Part shown: in pieces, positions 18,972 to 27,058 of the stretch | How positions within the stretch are numbered: the stretch's first letter is position 1 | How the letters are laid out: every line of letters begins with the position of its first letter | Assembly (NCBI RefSeq): GCF_003601925.1 | Contig: NZ_QZWH01000013.1 | Coordinates: 1-64,000, forward strand | Reading direction: 5' to 3' | Length of the DNA stretch: 64,000 bases | Origin: Buttiauxella izardii | Lineage (GTDB): Bacteria > Pseudomonadota > Gammaproteobacteria > Enterobacterales > Enterobacteriaceae | Made by a program: the position numbers and the translations under genes | Notes under the pieces: model-generated | Databases searched by the model: none | The model's input: only the letters and a program-made list of their open reading frames with translations | What the model was told of the DNA's origin: nothing

Positions 18972-20138
18972 TTAAAAAGTTTGCCAGTTTCCTTCCGGGG
19001 TATTTTTAATCAGTTTAGCCAGCGCCGGTTGCGAACTGGCAGCCGTAGCGCCCTTTTGATCATCAGCCAAACGCAAATTACTGGTTCTTTCTTGCAATGC
19101 CACGACCTGGTTTTTGAGAACATCGGAGGACTGCGCGAGTTCATCCACCACCGCGGCATTACTCAATGTGACCTTTTCCAGCTCCGACAAAGCAATCGTG
19201 ATTTGTTGTATTCCTTTTTCCTGCTCGTTTGTCGAAATAAAAATATGCTCCATCAGCAGATTAAGATCTTCTGAACCGCCAACAATGGCCTGCATATTTT
19301 TTTCGGCTTCGGACACCAGTTTTGCCCCCTGCATCACATTGGTGTTTGTTGTTTCAATGAGCGATTTAATGTTTTTCGCAGACTCAGAACTCTTCTGCGC
19401 CAAAACTCTGACCTCGCCTGCGACCACCGCAAATCCTTTACCGTGTTCCCCTGCTCTGGCGGCTTCCACCGCCGCATTCAGGGCCAGGATATTGGTCTGA
19501 AACGCAATGCCGTCAATGATGCTGATAATCTCGGTCATTTTCTTCGAGCAATGAGTAATCGACACCATATTCTCTGTCAGCTTTTGCATTAATTCGCTGC
19601 CGTGGCCTGCTGATTTATGGGCATCGCTGGTGATGGTGTTCAACTGACGCATGTTTTCCGCATTGCTTTTAGTTCCAGCCGAGATTTCTTCCATGCTCGA
19701 TGCGGTTTGCATCAACATCGCTGATTGCTGTTCTGTTTTAACGGAAAGTTCGGCACTTTGGTTAGCCAGCGTCCCGGATAATGCGCTTGCTGAATGAGAA
19801 GATTTTCTAATATCTTTGACCAGATTAGAAATTTCGTTTGAGAGGCTGTTGATGCCGGGAATTAATTTACCCGCGCAGTTATTACCAAATTCGCGAATGG
19901 AAATGGATAAATTCCCGGAGTTGATTTCATCAATGTTTCTTTTTACCTCATTAATCGGTTTTACAAGGTATTGAGTCATGTAAAGCCAGAGGAATGAAAG
20001 CAATATCAACCCGACCACATTGAGCAGGAGTAAGAAAGTCAGACTGGCTGATAATAAATACGCCATGACATCAAGTGTCGCCAGTGAAGCTGCGGTAAAA
20101 ACAATAATTACGGTTCTGACGCTGTAATTGTTAAGCAT
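18972..20138 (-). CDS. methyl-accepting chemotaxis protein without periplasmic domain
   Basis: 388 aa. Two adjacent membrane segments (about residues 7-52) have almost no periplasmic loop between them. They are followed by a HAMP region ([20 protein letters not shown] onward), methylation helices and the strictly conserved signalling tip ([20 protein letters not shown], near 215-235). The last five residues are NWQTF, close to the NWETF/NWESF tether for CheR and CheB in Tsr and Tar. Normal enteric receptors are about 550 aa, so a ligand domain of roughly 150 aa is absent. It may sense membrane or cytoplasmic state, or need another receptor in trimers. No flagellar sigma-28 promoter at a sensible distance was seen. 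Confidence 0.9.
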   Translation of the reverse strand: MLNNYSVRTVIIVFTAASLATLDVMAYLLSASLTFLLLLNVVGLILLSFLWLYMTQYLVKPINEVKRNIDEINSGNLSISIREFGNNCAGKLIPGINSLSNEISNLVKDIRKSSHSASALSGTLANQSAELSVKTEQQSAMLMQTASSMEEISAGTKSNAENMRQLNTITSDAHKSAGHGSELMQKLTENMVSITHCSKKMTEIISIIDGIAFQTNILALNAAVEAARAGEHGKGFAVVAGEVRVLAQKSSESAKNIKSLIETTNTNVMQGAKLVSEAEKNMQAIVGGSEDLNLLMEHIFISTNEQEKGIQQITIALSELEKVTLSNAAVVDELAQSSDVLKNQVVALQERTSNLRLADDQKGATAASSQPALAKLIKNTPEGNWQTF

Positions 20139-20286
20139 GTTTTACTCGGGAGAGTATTTTGTGTGTACTTTATTTATTGCGGGTATTGCCAGGAATTCCA
20201 GTCCTGAAATGAAATCGAAGCTATCTCCTGACATAAGCAAATCAAGAAGTTTTTTACACTTGTTTACACATGCGGTTTCGGCAAAT

Positions 20287-20323
20287 TAAAAAACGGTGGA
20301 TAACGATTACGCTTATCCACCGT
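20287..20323 (-). terminator. Rho-independent terminator of the Ysc84-like lipoprotein gene
   Basis: Perfect 11-bp stem (ACGGTGGATAA at 20293-20303 with TTATCCACCGT at 20313-20323, 9-base loop) followed on the minus strand by six T. It lies 28 bp after the stop codon of the gene ending at 20351. Confidence 0.85.
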
Positions 20324-20350
20324 ACAAAAACGCATGCCATCCGACACCTG

Positions 20351-20941
20351 TTATTTCGCGTTTAAATCTTCATCAGGCCAGTATTTGTAGCCGTTAATCA
20401 TCGCCTGGGCGGCAAGACCTTTCTCAGTGATCTCATAAACATCAACTGGTTTTGGTGCGGAAATAGTGCCCGGTGCCACGGCGCTGGCGGATGCGCCAAC
20501 CGCTGGCAAACCTTTGTCGTCGTATTTTGCCGCCGCATTTGCATCCGCGCCGACGATATAACCATTCTTGACGAAATCGCTCAGGGCGTTGCTGTCATTG
20601 AACACCAGAACGGTGCGCAATTGCTTCACGCCCACGCCGACGCCTGCCCCGGCCTGAGCCATTTTCATATAAGTGTCTTTACCCGTCTTGAGATCTTTAA
20701 CCACGCCATAACCGCTGCCAAATCCAAATACCAAAATCTTGCTGCTGTTATTGGAGAAGACGGCATAACCTTTGGCTTTAAGAATTTCACTTCGGGCTTC
20801 AGGATGAACCTTATACAGTTTCGATAACGTATCAATACGCATTTGTTGGATGGTATTTCGTTGCTGGCTGGCGGTATCACCTTTCGCGCTACAACCTGCG
20901 ATTGCCAAAACAGCAATAAGAATCAATTTTTTGTAATGCAT
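20351..20941 (-). CDS. Ysc84/SYLF-domain-like lipoprotein
   Basis: 196 aa. N-terminal lipoprotein signal with lipobox IAGC (Cys17) and Ser at +2, so probable outer-membrane sorting. The body has KAKGYAVFSN, VFGFGSGYGVVKD and AGAGVGVGVKQLRTVLVFND, characteristic of the SYLF/Ysc84 lipid-binding domain. A C-terminal segment with VYEITEKGLAAQAMINGYKY follows. ATG at 20941 sits 8 bases after AGGG; an upstream in-frame GTG at 20947 is less likely. Bacterial lipoproteins of this type have no settled function. A strong terminator follows the gene. Confidence 0.85.
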   Translation of the reverse strand: MHYKKLILIAVLAIAGCSAKGDTASQQRNTIQQMRIDTLSKLYKVHPEARSEILKAKGYAVFSNNSSKILVFGFGSGYGVVKDLKTGKDTYMKMAQAGAGVGVGVKQLRTVLVFNDSNALSDFVKNGYIVGADANAAAKYDDKGLPAVGASASAVAPGTISAPKPVDVYEITEKGLAAQAMINGYKYWPDEDLNAK

Positions 20942-21118
20942 GTGCACCCTAAATCAAATAGACAGTCGGCATGCTTAATCAGTAAGCATGCCGAAAAGAG
21001 CGCGCATAGTAGAGGAACGAACCGGTAAACTTATTAATTTTTCGTGCTTGTTCTGAATCTTTATTGTTTATTTTTGAATAAATGAATGCTGGATTTTATG
21101 AGTTAGTTTTGAGACTCG

Positions 21119-21394
21119 TCACCAATTCCAATTGAGAAGGGTCACAACGAGCGTGATGAGTAATATGACGACCATCACCATATGGTTTCCTGAAAACTCA
21201 CGTAAAGCGTCGAGGTTTTCTTGATTGCCAGCGTTCAATTTGGTGATAGCATCCTGTTTACTTTCTGCAAAAAAATCCAGGTGATGCTTTTTAAAACCCT
21301 CTTGTTTTAGCTTTTTGATGTCATCCTTATCCAGTGTGCTTTCAGCGAACACTTTTGAAGTGCCTTCTTTAAAATAAAATACATACTTTTCCAT
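21119..21394 (-). CDS. small protein with C-terminal membrane anchor, unknown
   Basis: 91 aa. A charged soluble part (residues 1-68, with YVFYFKEGTSKVFAES and KLKQEGFKKHHLDFFAESK) precedes a single C-terminal membrane segment (MVMVVILLITLVVTLLNWNW), so it is a tail-anchored protein. A strong ribosome binding site (GGGGGAG) precedes the ATG. No family recognised. It is a single gene between the Ysc84-like lipoprotein and the ModA-like gene. Confidence 0.65.
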   Translation of the reverse strand: MEKYVFYFKEGTSKVFAESTLDKDDIKKLKQEGFKKHHLDFFAESKQDAITKLNAGNQENLDALREFSGNHMVMVVILLITLVVTLLNWNW

Positions 21395-21536
21395 GCTGTT
21401 CTCCCCCTTAAACTGCTATCAAGAATAAGGTCATTTTACTGTGAAAAAATTTAACTCAGTCAAAGTTTCAACACGTTTATAATCAGTAAAATGGCTCAGA
21501 TAAACCTGAGCGAGTTTATTCAAAGGATCCATTTTC

Positions 21537-22262
21537 ATGACGTCCCCATTTACCCTATTCGCCGCAGGCAGTTTACGTCTGGCCTTCACACCCTTACTTG
21601 CGCAATTCACTCAGGCGACCGGCATCGAAGTCGCAGTTCAGTATGGCCCGGCGGGCTTGCTGCGTGAACGTATAGAAGCAGGTGAACGCTGCGCGCTTTT
21701 TGCATCGGCTAATCGTGAACACCCGCAGCATTTACTGGCAAACGGCAAAGCCTCACAAACCCACACTTTCTGCTGGAATCAACTGGCGTTAACCACACTA
21801 CAAGATGGTGACTGGATGGAGTTGTTGAGCGCGCCGGCCTTGCGCATCGGGACTTCCACGCCGGGTTGCGACCCATCAGGCGATTACACGTGGGCGTTGT
21901 TCGATGAGCTCGATAAATACCAGCCAGGCCTCGGTCATCAACTGCGCGAACGCGCGATTCCCCTGGTGGGCGGTCGCGATACGCTGCAAATACCAGCGGG
22001 TGAACTCGCAAGCGCGTGGATATTGCGCCAGGGATTCGCTGATGTGTTTATCGGCTACGCTCATTACGCCAATGCGCTGATGGGACAAACTGATATTCGC
22101 TGCGTTACGATCCCTGCTGAACACAACATTTTGTGTGAGTATCAGTTGGCGACGCTCGAAAACTCCCGTGAAGTGAATCGGCTAGTCGATTTTATTCTGA
22201 GTCATGAAGGGCAAGCAATTTTGGCGACGGCGGGCTTTTCTCCCGTCACTTCTCAATCTTGA
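21537..22262 (+). CDS. ModA-like oxyanion-binding protein lacking a signal peptide
   Basis: 241 aa periplasmic-binding-fold protein of the molybdate/tungstate type: LFAAGSLRLAF at the start, YGPAGLLRERIEAGE near 38, LRIGTSTPGCDPSGDY near 103. Family members are normally exported, but this one begins directly with the first beta strand (MTSPFTLFAAGS) and no upstream in-frame start could supply a leader. It should therefore be cytoplasmic and might act as an oxyanion store or sensor (inference). Its 3' end overlaps the convergent ABC ATPase gene by 17 bp, and a ModE operator lies upstream of that importer operon, supporting a molybdate link. Confidence 0.75.
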   Translation: MTSPFTLFAAGSLRLAFTPLLAQFTQATGIEVAVQYGPAGLLRERIEAGERCALFASANREHPQHLLANGKASQTHTFCWNQLALTTLQDGDWMELLSAPALRIGTSTPGCDPSGDYTWALFDELDKYQPGLGHQLRERAIPLVGGRDTLQIPAGELASAWILRQGFADVFIGYAHYANALMGQTDIRCVTIPAEHNILCEYQLATLENSREVNRLVDFILSHEGQAILATAGFSPVTSQS

Positions 22263-22998
22263 ACAGCGGGGCAATAAACGGGGTGGCGTTATTCTCGATG
22301 TGGATTTTTCGCAACACTAAACCATAGGCCTGATGCATATTTTCCTCGGTCACAATGGCGTCGGTTGGGCCAGCCAGCCATTTTCCTGCGGGTAAAAGCA
22401 GCAGCGTGTGAGTCGCCACCTGCAACGCATGAACCGGATCGTGTGTGGTGAAAATAATGCCGCGCTGCTGGCGGTGCGCCAAATCGCTGATCAACTGCAA
22501 CACCACTTGTTGATTGGCTAAATCCAGGGCCGAACACGGTTCATCAAGCAGCAGCGTTTGACTCGCCGTCACCAGCGCCCGGGCGATCATCACCAGTTGT
22601 TGCTGGCCGCCGGAAAGCGAACTAAACGTGCTGGCGGCCAGATGTGCAATGTTTAGCTGCTCCAGCGCCTCGATGACGGCCTGTTTATCTTTGCGCCCCG
22701 GTTGCGCAAACAGCTTCACATATTGAGCGCGCCCCATCAGCACCACATCGCTCACCGAATACGGGAACGGCAGGTGAGAATGTTGCGCCACAATGCCCAC
22801 GCCGCCCTGCTGTTCAACCTTCCCGCCCAGCGGCTTAAGAAACCCCGTGAGTGTATCGAGCAGCGTGCTTTTACCCAACCCGTTGCGCCCGAGTACCGCC
22901 CAAATTTCTCCACGCTGACAATGAAAACTCATCGCCTCAAATAGCGGTGAATCGTAGCCGTATAACAACTGCTGAACGCGTAAATCCCCGTGTTTCAT
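22246..22998 (-). CDS. ABC importer ATPase (FecE/MolC-like), candidate molybdate transporter
   Basis: 250 aa. Walker A GRNGLGKST (about 37-45), Q-loop in GIVAQHSHLPFP, signature LSGGQQQLVMIARAL (near 138) and Walker B TLLLDEPCSALD. It is the third gene of a substrate-binding protein, permease, ATPase operon on the minus strand; its ATG overlaps the permease stop by 4 bp. The operon begins beside a ModE-type operator, so I favour a molybdate importer resembling Haemophilus MolABC (a FecBCD-type system) over a siderophore importer. Confidence 0.85.
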   Translation of the reverse strand: MKHGDLRVQQLLYGYDSPLFEAMSFHCQRGEIWAVLGRNGLGKSTLLDTLTGFLKPLGGKVEQQGGVGIVAQHSHLPFPYSVSDVVLMGRAQYVKLFAQPGRKDKQAVIEALEQLNIAHLAASTFSSLSGGQQQLVMIARALVTASQTLLLDEPCSALDLANQQVVLQLISDLAHRQQRGIIFTTHDPVHALQVATHTLLLLPAGKWLAGPTDAIVTEENMHQAYGLVLRKIHIENNATPFIAPLFKIEK

Positions 22999-23999
22999 CG
23001 ACGCCCCCTGCGGCTTGAGTGAACTAACAGCACCGTAAACAGCGGTGCGCCGACTAAAGCCGTGATAATCCCCAGCGGGATTTCCGCCTGCATCAGCGTG
23101 CGGGCAATATCGTCGACGAGGATCATAAAACCGCCGCCGAGCAAAAACGCCGTGGGCAGCAAACGGCGATGATCAACGCCGACCAATAGACGCGTCAGAT
23201 GCGGAATAACCAGCCCAACCCAGGCGATGCTGCCGCTCACCGCCACCTGTGCGGCGACCAACAAAGCACAGCAAAGCAGAACGCAGCGCCGCAGCGGAAC
23301 CACGGAAACGCACTGCGCTTGCGCCTCTTTATCACTGAGCGATAACAAATTAATGCGCCAGCGGAGCTTGAACAAAACCCCTGCGGCAATCGTCACCGGA
23401 ACCGCCAGCAACCAGACTTTGTGCCAGTTCGCTGTGGCAAAACTGCCCAAAAGCCAGAACACGATATTAGGCAAAACCTCTTCGGTATCGGCCTGGTACT
23501 GAATCAAGCTCACCAGGGCGGCAAAGAAACCACTCATAATGATCCCCGAGAGGATAAGAATCAGCGCATTTTCCCGCCCCTGCAACGCCGCAATGGCATA
23601 CACCAGAATCAACGCACTCAGCCCGAAAAAGAACGTTGATCCCATCATTAACAACGGGTCAAGGCCGAGCAAAATCGCCAGTGTGCCGCCAAATGCGGAA
23701 CCCGATGTGACGCCGATAATATGTGGGTCAACCAACGAATTATGAAACACCCCTTGCAAGGTCGCGCCGCACAACCCCAGCGCACCGCCTGCCAGCAGCG
23801 CCATTAAAACGCGCGGCAAACGGACAGACCATATCACCTGGTTTGCGATGCCCGATGTTTGCGAATAATGAGTGAGTTGATGGAGAACTTCGCTTAACGG
23901 CAAGGGATAATGCCCCAGACTCAGCGAGCCAATACCCAGCGCCAGCACAGATATAGCGAGTGCCAGCTGCCGGGTAATAAACGCATTACTGCTGAGCAT
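22995..23999 (-). CDS. ABC importer permease (FecCD/MolB-like), candidate molybdate transporter
   Basis: 334 aa with about ten membrane segments. The FecCD hallmarks are visible: SVRLPRVLMALLAGGALGLCGATLQ cut as LPRVLMALLAGGALGL near 60, LVDPHIIGVTSGSAFGG near 95 and GSIAWVGLVIPHLTRLLVG near 260, which holds the ATPase-coupling helix. It overlaps both neighbours (14 bp with the binding protein, 4 bp with the ATPase), so it is translated with them. Substrate is inferred from the ModE site, not from the permease itself. Confidence 0.85.
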   Translation of the reverse strand: MLSSNAFITRQLALAISVLALGIGSLSLGHYPLPLSEVLHQLTHYSQTSGIANQVIWSVRLPRVLMALLAGGALGLCGATLQGVFHNSLVDPHIIGVTSGSAFGGTLAILLGLDPLLMMGSTFFFGLSALILVYAIAALQGRENALILILSGIIMSGFFAALVSLIQYQADTEEVLPNIVFWLLGSFATANWHKVWLLAVPVTIAAGVLFKLRWRINLLSLSDKEAQAQCVSVVPLRRCVLLCCALLVAAQVAVSGSIAWVGLVIPHLTRLLVGVDHRRLLPTAFLLGGGFMILVDDIARTLMQAEIPLGIITALVGAPLFTVLLVHSSRRGRR

Positions 24000-25041
24000 T
24001 TGGCTGCCAGTTCACGCGGTAAAAACGTTGGTAATAATCCTGGGCTTGAGCATCGACATCGACATTTTTATAAGCATCAGGGTAAAGCTTTTTCGCCATC
24101 CACAACTCACCGATAGCCAGCGCTTCCGGCATCGGGTAGCCCCAGGCTTTCACATATTCCGGCATCAGCCAGACGCGATGATTTTTCACCGCATCAATAC
24201 CCTGCCAGTTTGGATCATTCAGGATTTCTGTCACCACCTGCGGGTAACGATCCTGGACAAAAATCACCTGCGGATCCCACTGCAACACCTGCTCAAGAGA
24301 AACCTGACGCGCCCCTTTCACCGTTGCGGCGGCCACATTTTGCGCTCCGGCGTGTTTCATCATCAAGCCGGTATATTTACCGGAACCGTAGGTCATCAAA
24401 TTCGGGTTCGCCATATAAACACGCACTTTGTTGGCTTCAGGAATATTCGCCACCGGCGCATTAAATTTGGCGCGAGCATCAAAGGTATATTTGATCAGGG
24501 CTTCGCCTTGCGGTTTGCGCTCCACCACATCGGCGATTAAACGAATCCCCTGCTTCAGCCCTTCGTTATACGCCTGCTCTTCATCGGCCATGGTGGGGTT
24601 CATTTTGTCTTGCTGACCTTGGGCGTCTTTTCTCAGGGACACCGCCACCACCGGAATACCGGCATTCTGAATCTGCTGAATCATCGCCGCAGGCGCATAG
24701 TTAGCGACGAACACCACCTGCGGATGAATCGCCAGCAGGCTCTCGATATTCACCTCGGTAAGATCGCCAGGCGTTGGCAATGAGGTAATGGATGGCATAA
24801 AACGGGCGAATTCAGGGCCGAGCTGCTTTTTCCAGCTGGTCATCACGCCTGCAATATCCTTTTGCGCATCGAGTTGCACCAGAAGATTCAGCGTCTGGTG
24901 CTGGAGAACAACCACCTTGTTGACGTGATCTGGAATTGTGACCTGGCGACCAAGCTGGTCGGTGATAATTCTGTCGGCGTGAGCGGAAGTTGCGAAGAAC
25001 GCGCTGGCACAAACCAGCGTGATATGACGAAGAGTTAACAT
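23986..25041 (-). CDS. periplasmic binding protein of the FecB/BtuF/MolA type
   Basis: 351 aa with a signal peptide (LTLRHITLVCASAFFATSAHA) and the two-lobe helical-backbone fold of class III binding proteins: IITDQLGRQVTIPDHVNKVV, ESLLAIHPQVVFVANY and QVLQWDPQVIFVQDRYP. No lipobox. Start ATG at 25041 or 25050; both lack a strong ribosome binding site. First gene of the importer operon; the ModE-type palindrome lies 26-53 bp upstream of the start, where repression by Mo-ModE would work. Molybdate or tungstate is therefore the favoured ligand, with iron chelates as the alternative. Confidence 0.8.
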   Translation of the reverse strand: MLTLRHITLVCASAFFATSAHADRIITDQLGRQVTIPDHVNKVVVLQHQTLNLLVQLDAQKDIAGVMTSWKKQLGPEFARFMPSITSLPTPGDLTEVNIESLLAIHPQVVFVANYAPAAMIQQIQNAGIPVVAVSLRKDAQGQQDKMNPTMADEEQAYNEGLKQGIRLIADVVERKPQGEALIKYTFDARAKFNAPVANIPEANKVRVYMANPNLMTYGSGKYTGLMMKHAGAQNVAAATVKGARQVSLEQVLQWDPQVIFVQDRYPQVVTEILNDPNWQGIDAVKNHRVWLMPEYVKAWGYPMPEALAIGELWMAKKLYPDAYKNVDVDAQAQDYYQRFYRVNWQPNAQQ

Positions 25042-25066
25042 AAGTGCCATCTGGATAAGGAATGAT

Positions 25067-25094
25067 TTCGATATATATTAAATTATATAACGAT
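25067..25094. promoter_or_regulatory. ModE-type operator between divergent ABC importer operons
   Basis: CGATATATA at 25069-25077, six bases, then TATATAACG at 25084-25092, extended to TTCG at the left and CGAT at the right. This is nearly the whole ModE consensus (CGNTATATA-N6-TATATAACG). It lies between the 25041 minus-strand start and the 25187 plus-strand start and could repress either or both when molybdate is plentiful. Confidence 0.75.
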
Positions 25095-25186
25095 GGCTCT
25101 GGCAACCGATTATCGCGCCTTGTTGCTTGTCCATTGCGGCATGGCTGTTATCCTACGCGCCAGTTTTTCAGCTAAAGACATGTCTT

Positions 25187-25984
25187 ATGAAATCGCCAAC
25201 GCCCGAATGTTTGCTCTCCGTCCGCAATCTGACGCACTGTTTTTCCGGCAAAACGCCGCAGGTAAACGGGGTCTCTTTCGATATTAATGCGGGCGAGTTT
25301 GTGTCGATCATCGGGCCAAATGGCAGCGGTAAGTCGACTGTCTTGCGGCTGATTATTAGCGAGCTGCAACCCGCCAGCGGTGAGATTGTGATTCAGGGCA
25401 AATCGTTGCGCAGCATGAAACCGCAGGAACGCGCCCGTTCCGTGGCTTTTCTGACACAACATGACAACGCCGATCTGCGCCTGACGGTGAGTGAGTATGT
25501 GGCGCTGGGGCGTATTCCCTGGCAGGTCGAATATTCCCGCGCCGAGCATGAAAAAATCATTACCGATGCGATTAACGACGTTGGCATTGCGCATTTGAAG
25601 GCGGTTTCTTTAGGGAAATTATCCGGCGGTGAACGCCAGCGAGCGGGTTTTGCGCGGGTTTTAGCCCAGCAACCCGCGTTGTTATTGCTGGACGAGCCGA
25701 CAAACCATCTCGACCCGCTCGCCCGCCACCAACTGCTGAGCCTGATCAAACATAAAAATATGACGACGCTTGCGGTGCTGCATGACCTGGAATTGATCCA
25801 ACCTTTTTCTGACCGGGTTTTGATGATGAATCAAGGGGAAATGGTTTGTCGTGGCACGCCAGCGCAAGTTCTCGACTCCGCCTGGCTTGAGCAGGTTTTC
25901 GGCATGCAAAGTTTGCACGTTACCCATCCGACAAGCGGTAAAACGCTACGTATCTTCGAAGCACTGCCTTCTGAAATGAAGTAA
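25187..25984 (+). CDS. ABC importer ATPase (FepC/FecE type)
   Basis: 265 aa from ATG 25187. Walker A GPNGSGKST, Q-loop FLTQHDNADLRLTV, signature LSGGERQRAGFARVL and Walker B LLLLDEPTNHLD. The frame is open upstream to 25127 but that part is unlike the family. It is divergent from the MolABC-like operon and followed after 117 bp by a binding protein and a permease on the same strand, so it energises that importer. Metal chelate, cobalamin or oxyanion substrates are all possible. Confidence 0.85.
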   Translation: MKSPTPECLLSVRNLTHCFSGKTPQVNGVSFDINAGEFVSIIGPNGSGKSTVLRLIISELQPASGEIVIQGKSLRSMKPQERARSVAFLTQHDNADLRLTVSEYVALGRIPWQVEYSRAEHEKIITDAINDVGIAHLKAVSLGKLSGGERQRAGFARVLAQQPALLLLDEPTNHLDPLARHQLLSLIKHKNMTTLAVLHDLELIQPFSDRVLMMNQGEMVCRGTPAQVLDSAWLEQVFGMQSLHVTHPTSGKTLRIFEALPSEMK

Positions 25985-26009
25985 CTCATCATAATTTGAT
26001 CTGAGCAGA

Positions 26010-26095
26010 TCTATTCACCCAATCAATTCCTGTATGGTGCAGCGGCTGGATTTATTCCGCTTGTTAAGTGAGGTGCAATTCCTCATAAATCAGGA
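26010..26095 (+). promoter_or_regulatory. structured leader resembling the first part of a cobalamin riboswitch
   Basis: Before the binding-protein gene there are two stem-loops: GCGG...CCGC around 26041-26060, then GTTAAGTGAGG, GTGCAATT and CCTC around 26062-26085. The GGTGCAATTCC piece matches the P6-type element of cobalamin riboswitches, but the downstream GCTG-CCCGCAACTG core and the B12-box-like part are missing; the ribosome binding site CAGGAG follows directly. It is either a truncated relic or an unrelated leader hairpin. Confidence 0.25.
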
Positions 26096-26101
26096 GTCTA
26101 T

Positions 26102-27058
26102 GTGAACAGATTTACTATCATGGCGTTACTGGTCATGATTTCCGGTTATGCGGGCGCTTCCGGTTTCCCGGTGACCATTGATAACTGCGGGCAATCAATG
26201 ACGTTCACCAAAGCGCCAAAACGCATGGTGGTTCATGATATCAACATGGCAGAAATGGCGTTCGACCTGCATCTGCAACCGCAAATGGTTGGCGTGAGTG
26301 GGATTTCTGGCTGGTATAAAAACATCCCGGCATTTACTCGCCTCCAGGGCTCGATTCCTGAAATCGCCCCAAAAGATCCTTCCATGGAAACGCTGCTGGC
26401 GGTGAAACCCGACCTGTTCTTTGCCGGCTGGAACTACGGTTTACGTGGCGATGTCACGCCTCAGGCGCTGGCAAAATTCAATATCAAAACCCTGGTCCTG
26501 ACTGAAAGCTGTATTCGTGTTGATAACCATCGCCCGCGCGCCAGCATGGATTTGTTGTACGGCGACATGTTGCGCCTGGGGAAAGTGTTTGGCAAAGAAG
26601 AAGCCGCGCTGAAACTGGTAAAAAGCTGGAAAAAACAAGTTGCCGATATCAAAACCAAAACCGCCGGGCTGAAGCCGATGCGCGTTTTCCTTTACGATTC
26701 TGGCGAAGATAAACCCTTTACCAGCGGCGCATACGCCATGCCAACGGCAATTATTGAAGCGGCTGGCGGGAAAAACGTCATGGATACGCTCAATAAAAGC
26801 TGGGCGACGACCAACTGGGAAAGCGTGGCCGCCAGCGAGCCAGAATTTATTATCCTGATGGATTATCAGTCTGATTATAACGGCGGTGCTGACGGGCTGC
26901 GGCGCTTCCTCGAACAACATCCGCTGATGAAAAACACGCCTGCGGTGCGTTACCACCGTTATCTCAAATTGAAATACCAGGAGCTGACGCCGGGGCCAGC
27001 GAACATCACCGCCATTAATAAGCTCGCCCGCGCACTCTATCCCGCTGCATTTAACTAA
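26102..27058 (+). CDS. periplasmic binding protein of a FecBCD-type importer
   Basis: 318 aa. Signal peptide (NRFTIMALLVMISGYAGASG) without lipobox, then TIDNCGQSMTFTKAPKRMVV, DPSMETLLAVKPDLFFAGWN and ESVAASEPEFIILMDYQ, typical of class III (siderophore/cobalamin) binding proteins. Translation must start at GTG 26102 behind CAGGAG: the overlapping ATG at 26100 runs straight into TGA. The stop overlaps the permease start. It pairs with the upstream ATPase and downstream permease. Ligand unknown; the cobalamin-like leader is only a weak hint. Confidence 0.82.
   Translation: MNRFTIMALLVMISGYAGASGFPVTIDNCGQSMTFTKAPKRMVVHDINMAEMAFDLHLQPQMVGVSGISGWYKNIPAFTRLQGSIPEIAPKDPSMETLLAVKPDLFFAGWNYGLRGDVTPQALAKFNIKTLVLTESCIRVDNHRPRASMDLLYGDMLRLGKVFGKEEAALKLVKSWKKQVADIKTKTAGLKPMRVFLYDSGEDKPFTSGAYAMPTAIIEAAGGKNVMDTLNKSWATTNWESVAASEPEFIILMDYQSDYNGGADGLRRFLEQHPLMKNTPAVRYHRYLKLKYQELTPGPANITAINKLARALYPAAFN

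Noticed and set aside
20139..20200. Possible flagellar sigma-28 promoter before the chemoreceptor (TAAAGT with a CCCGAGTAA box)
   Set aside because: The -10-like box would lie directly on the start codon region, and the match is weak.
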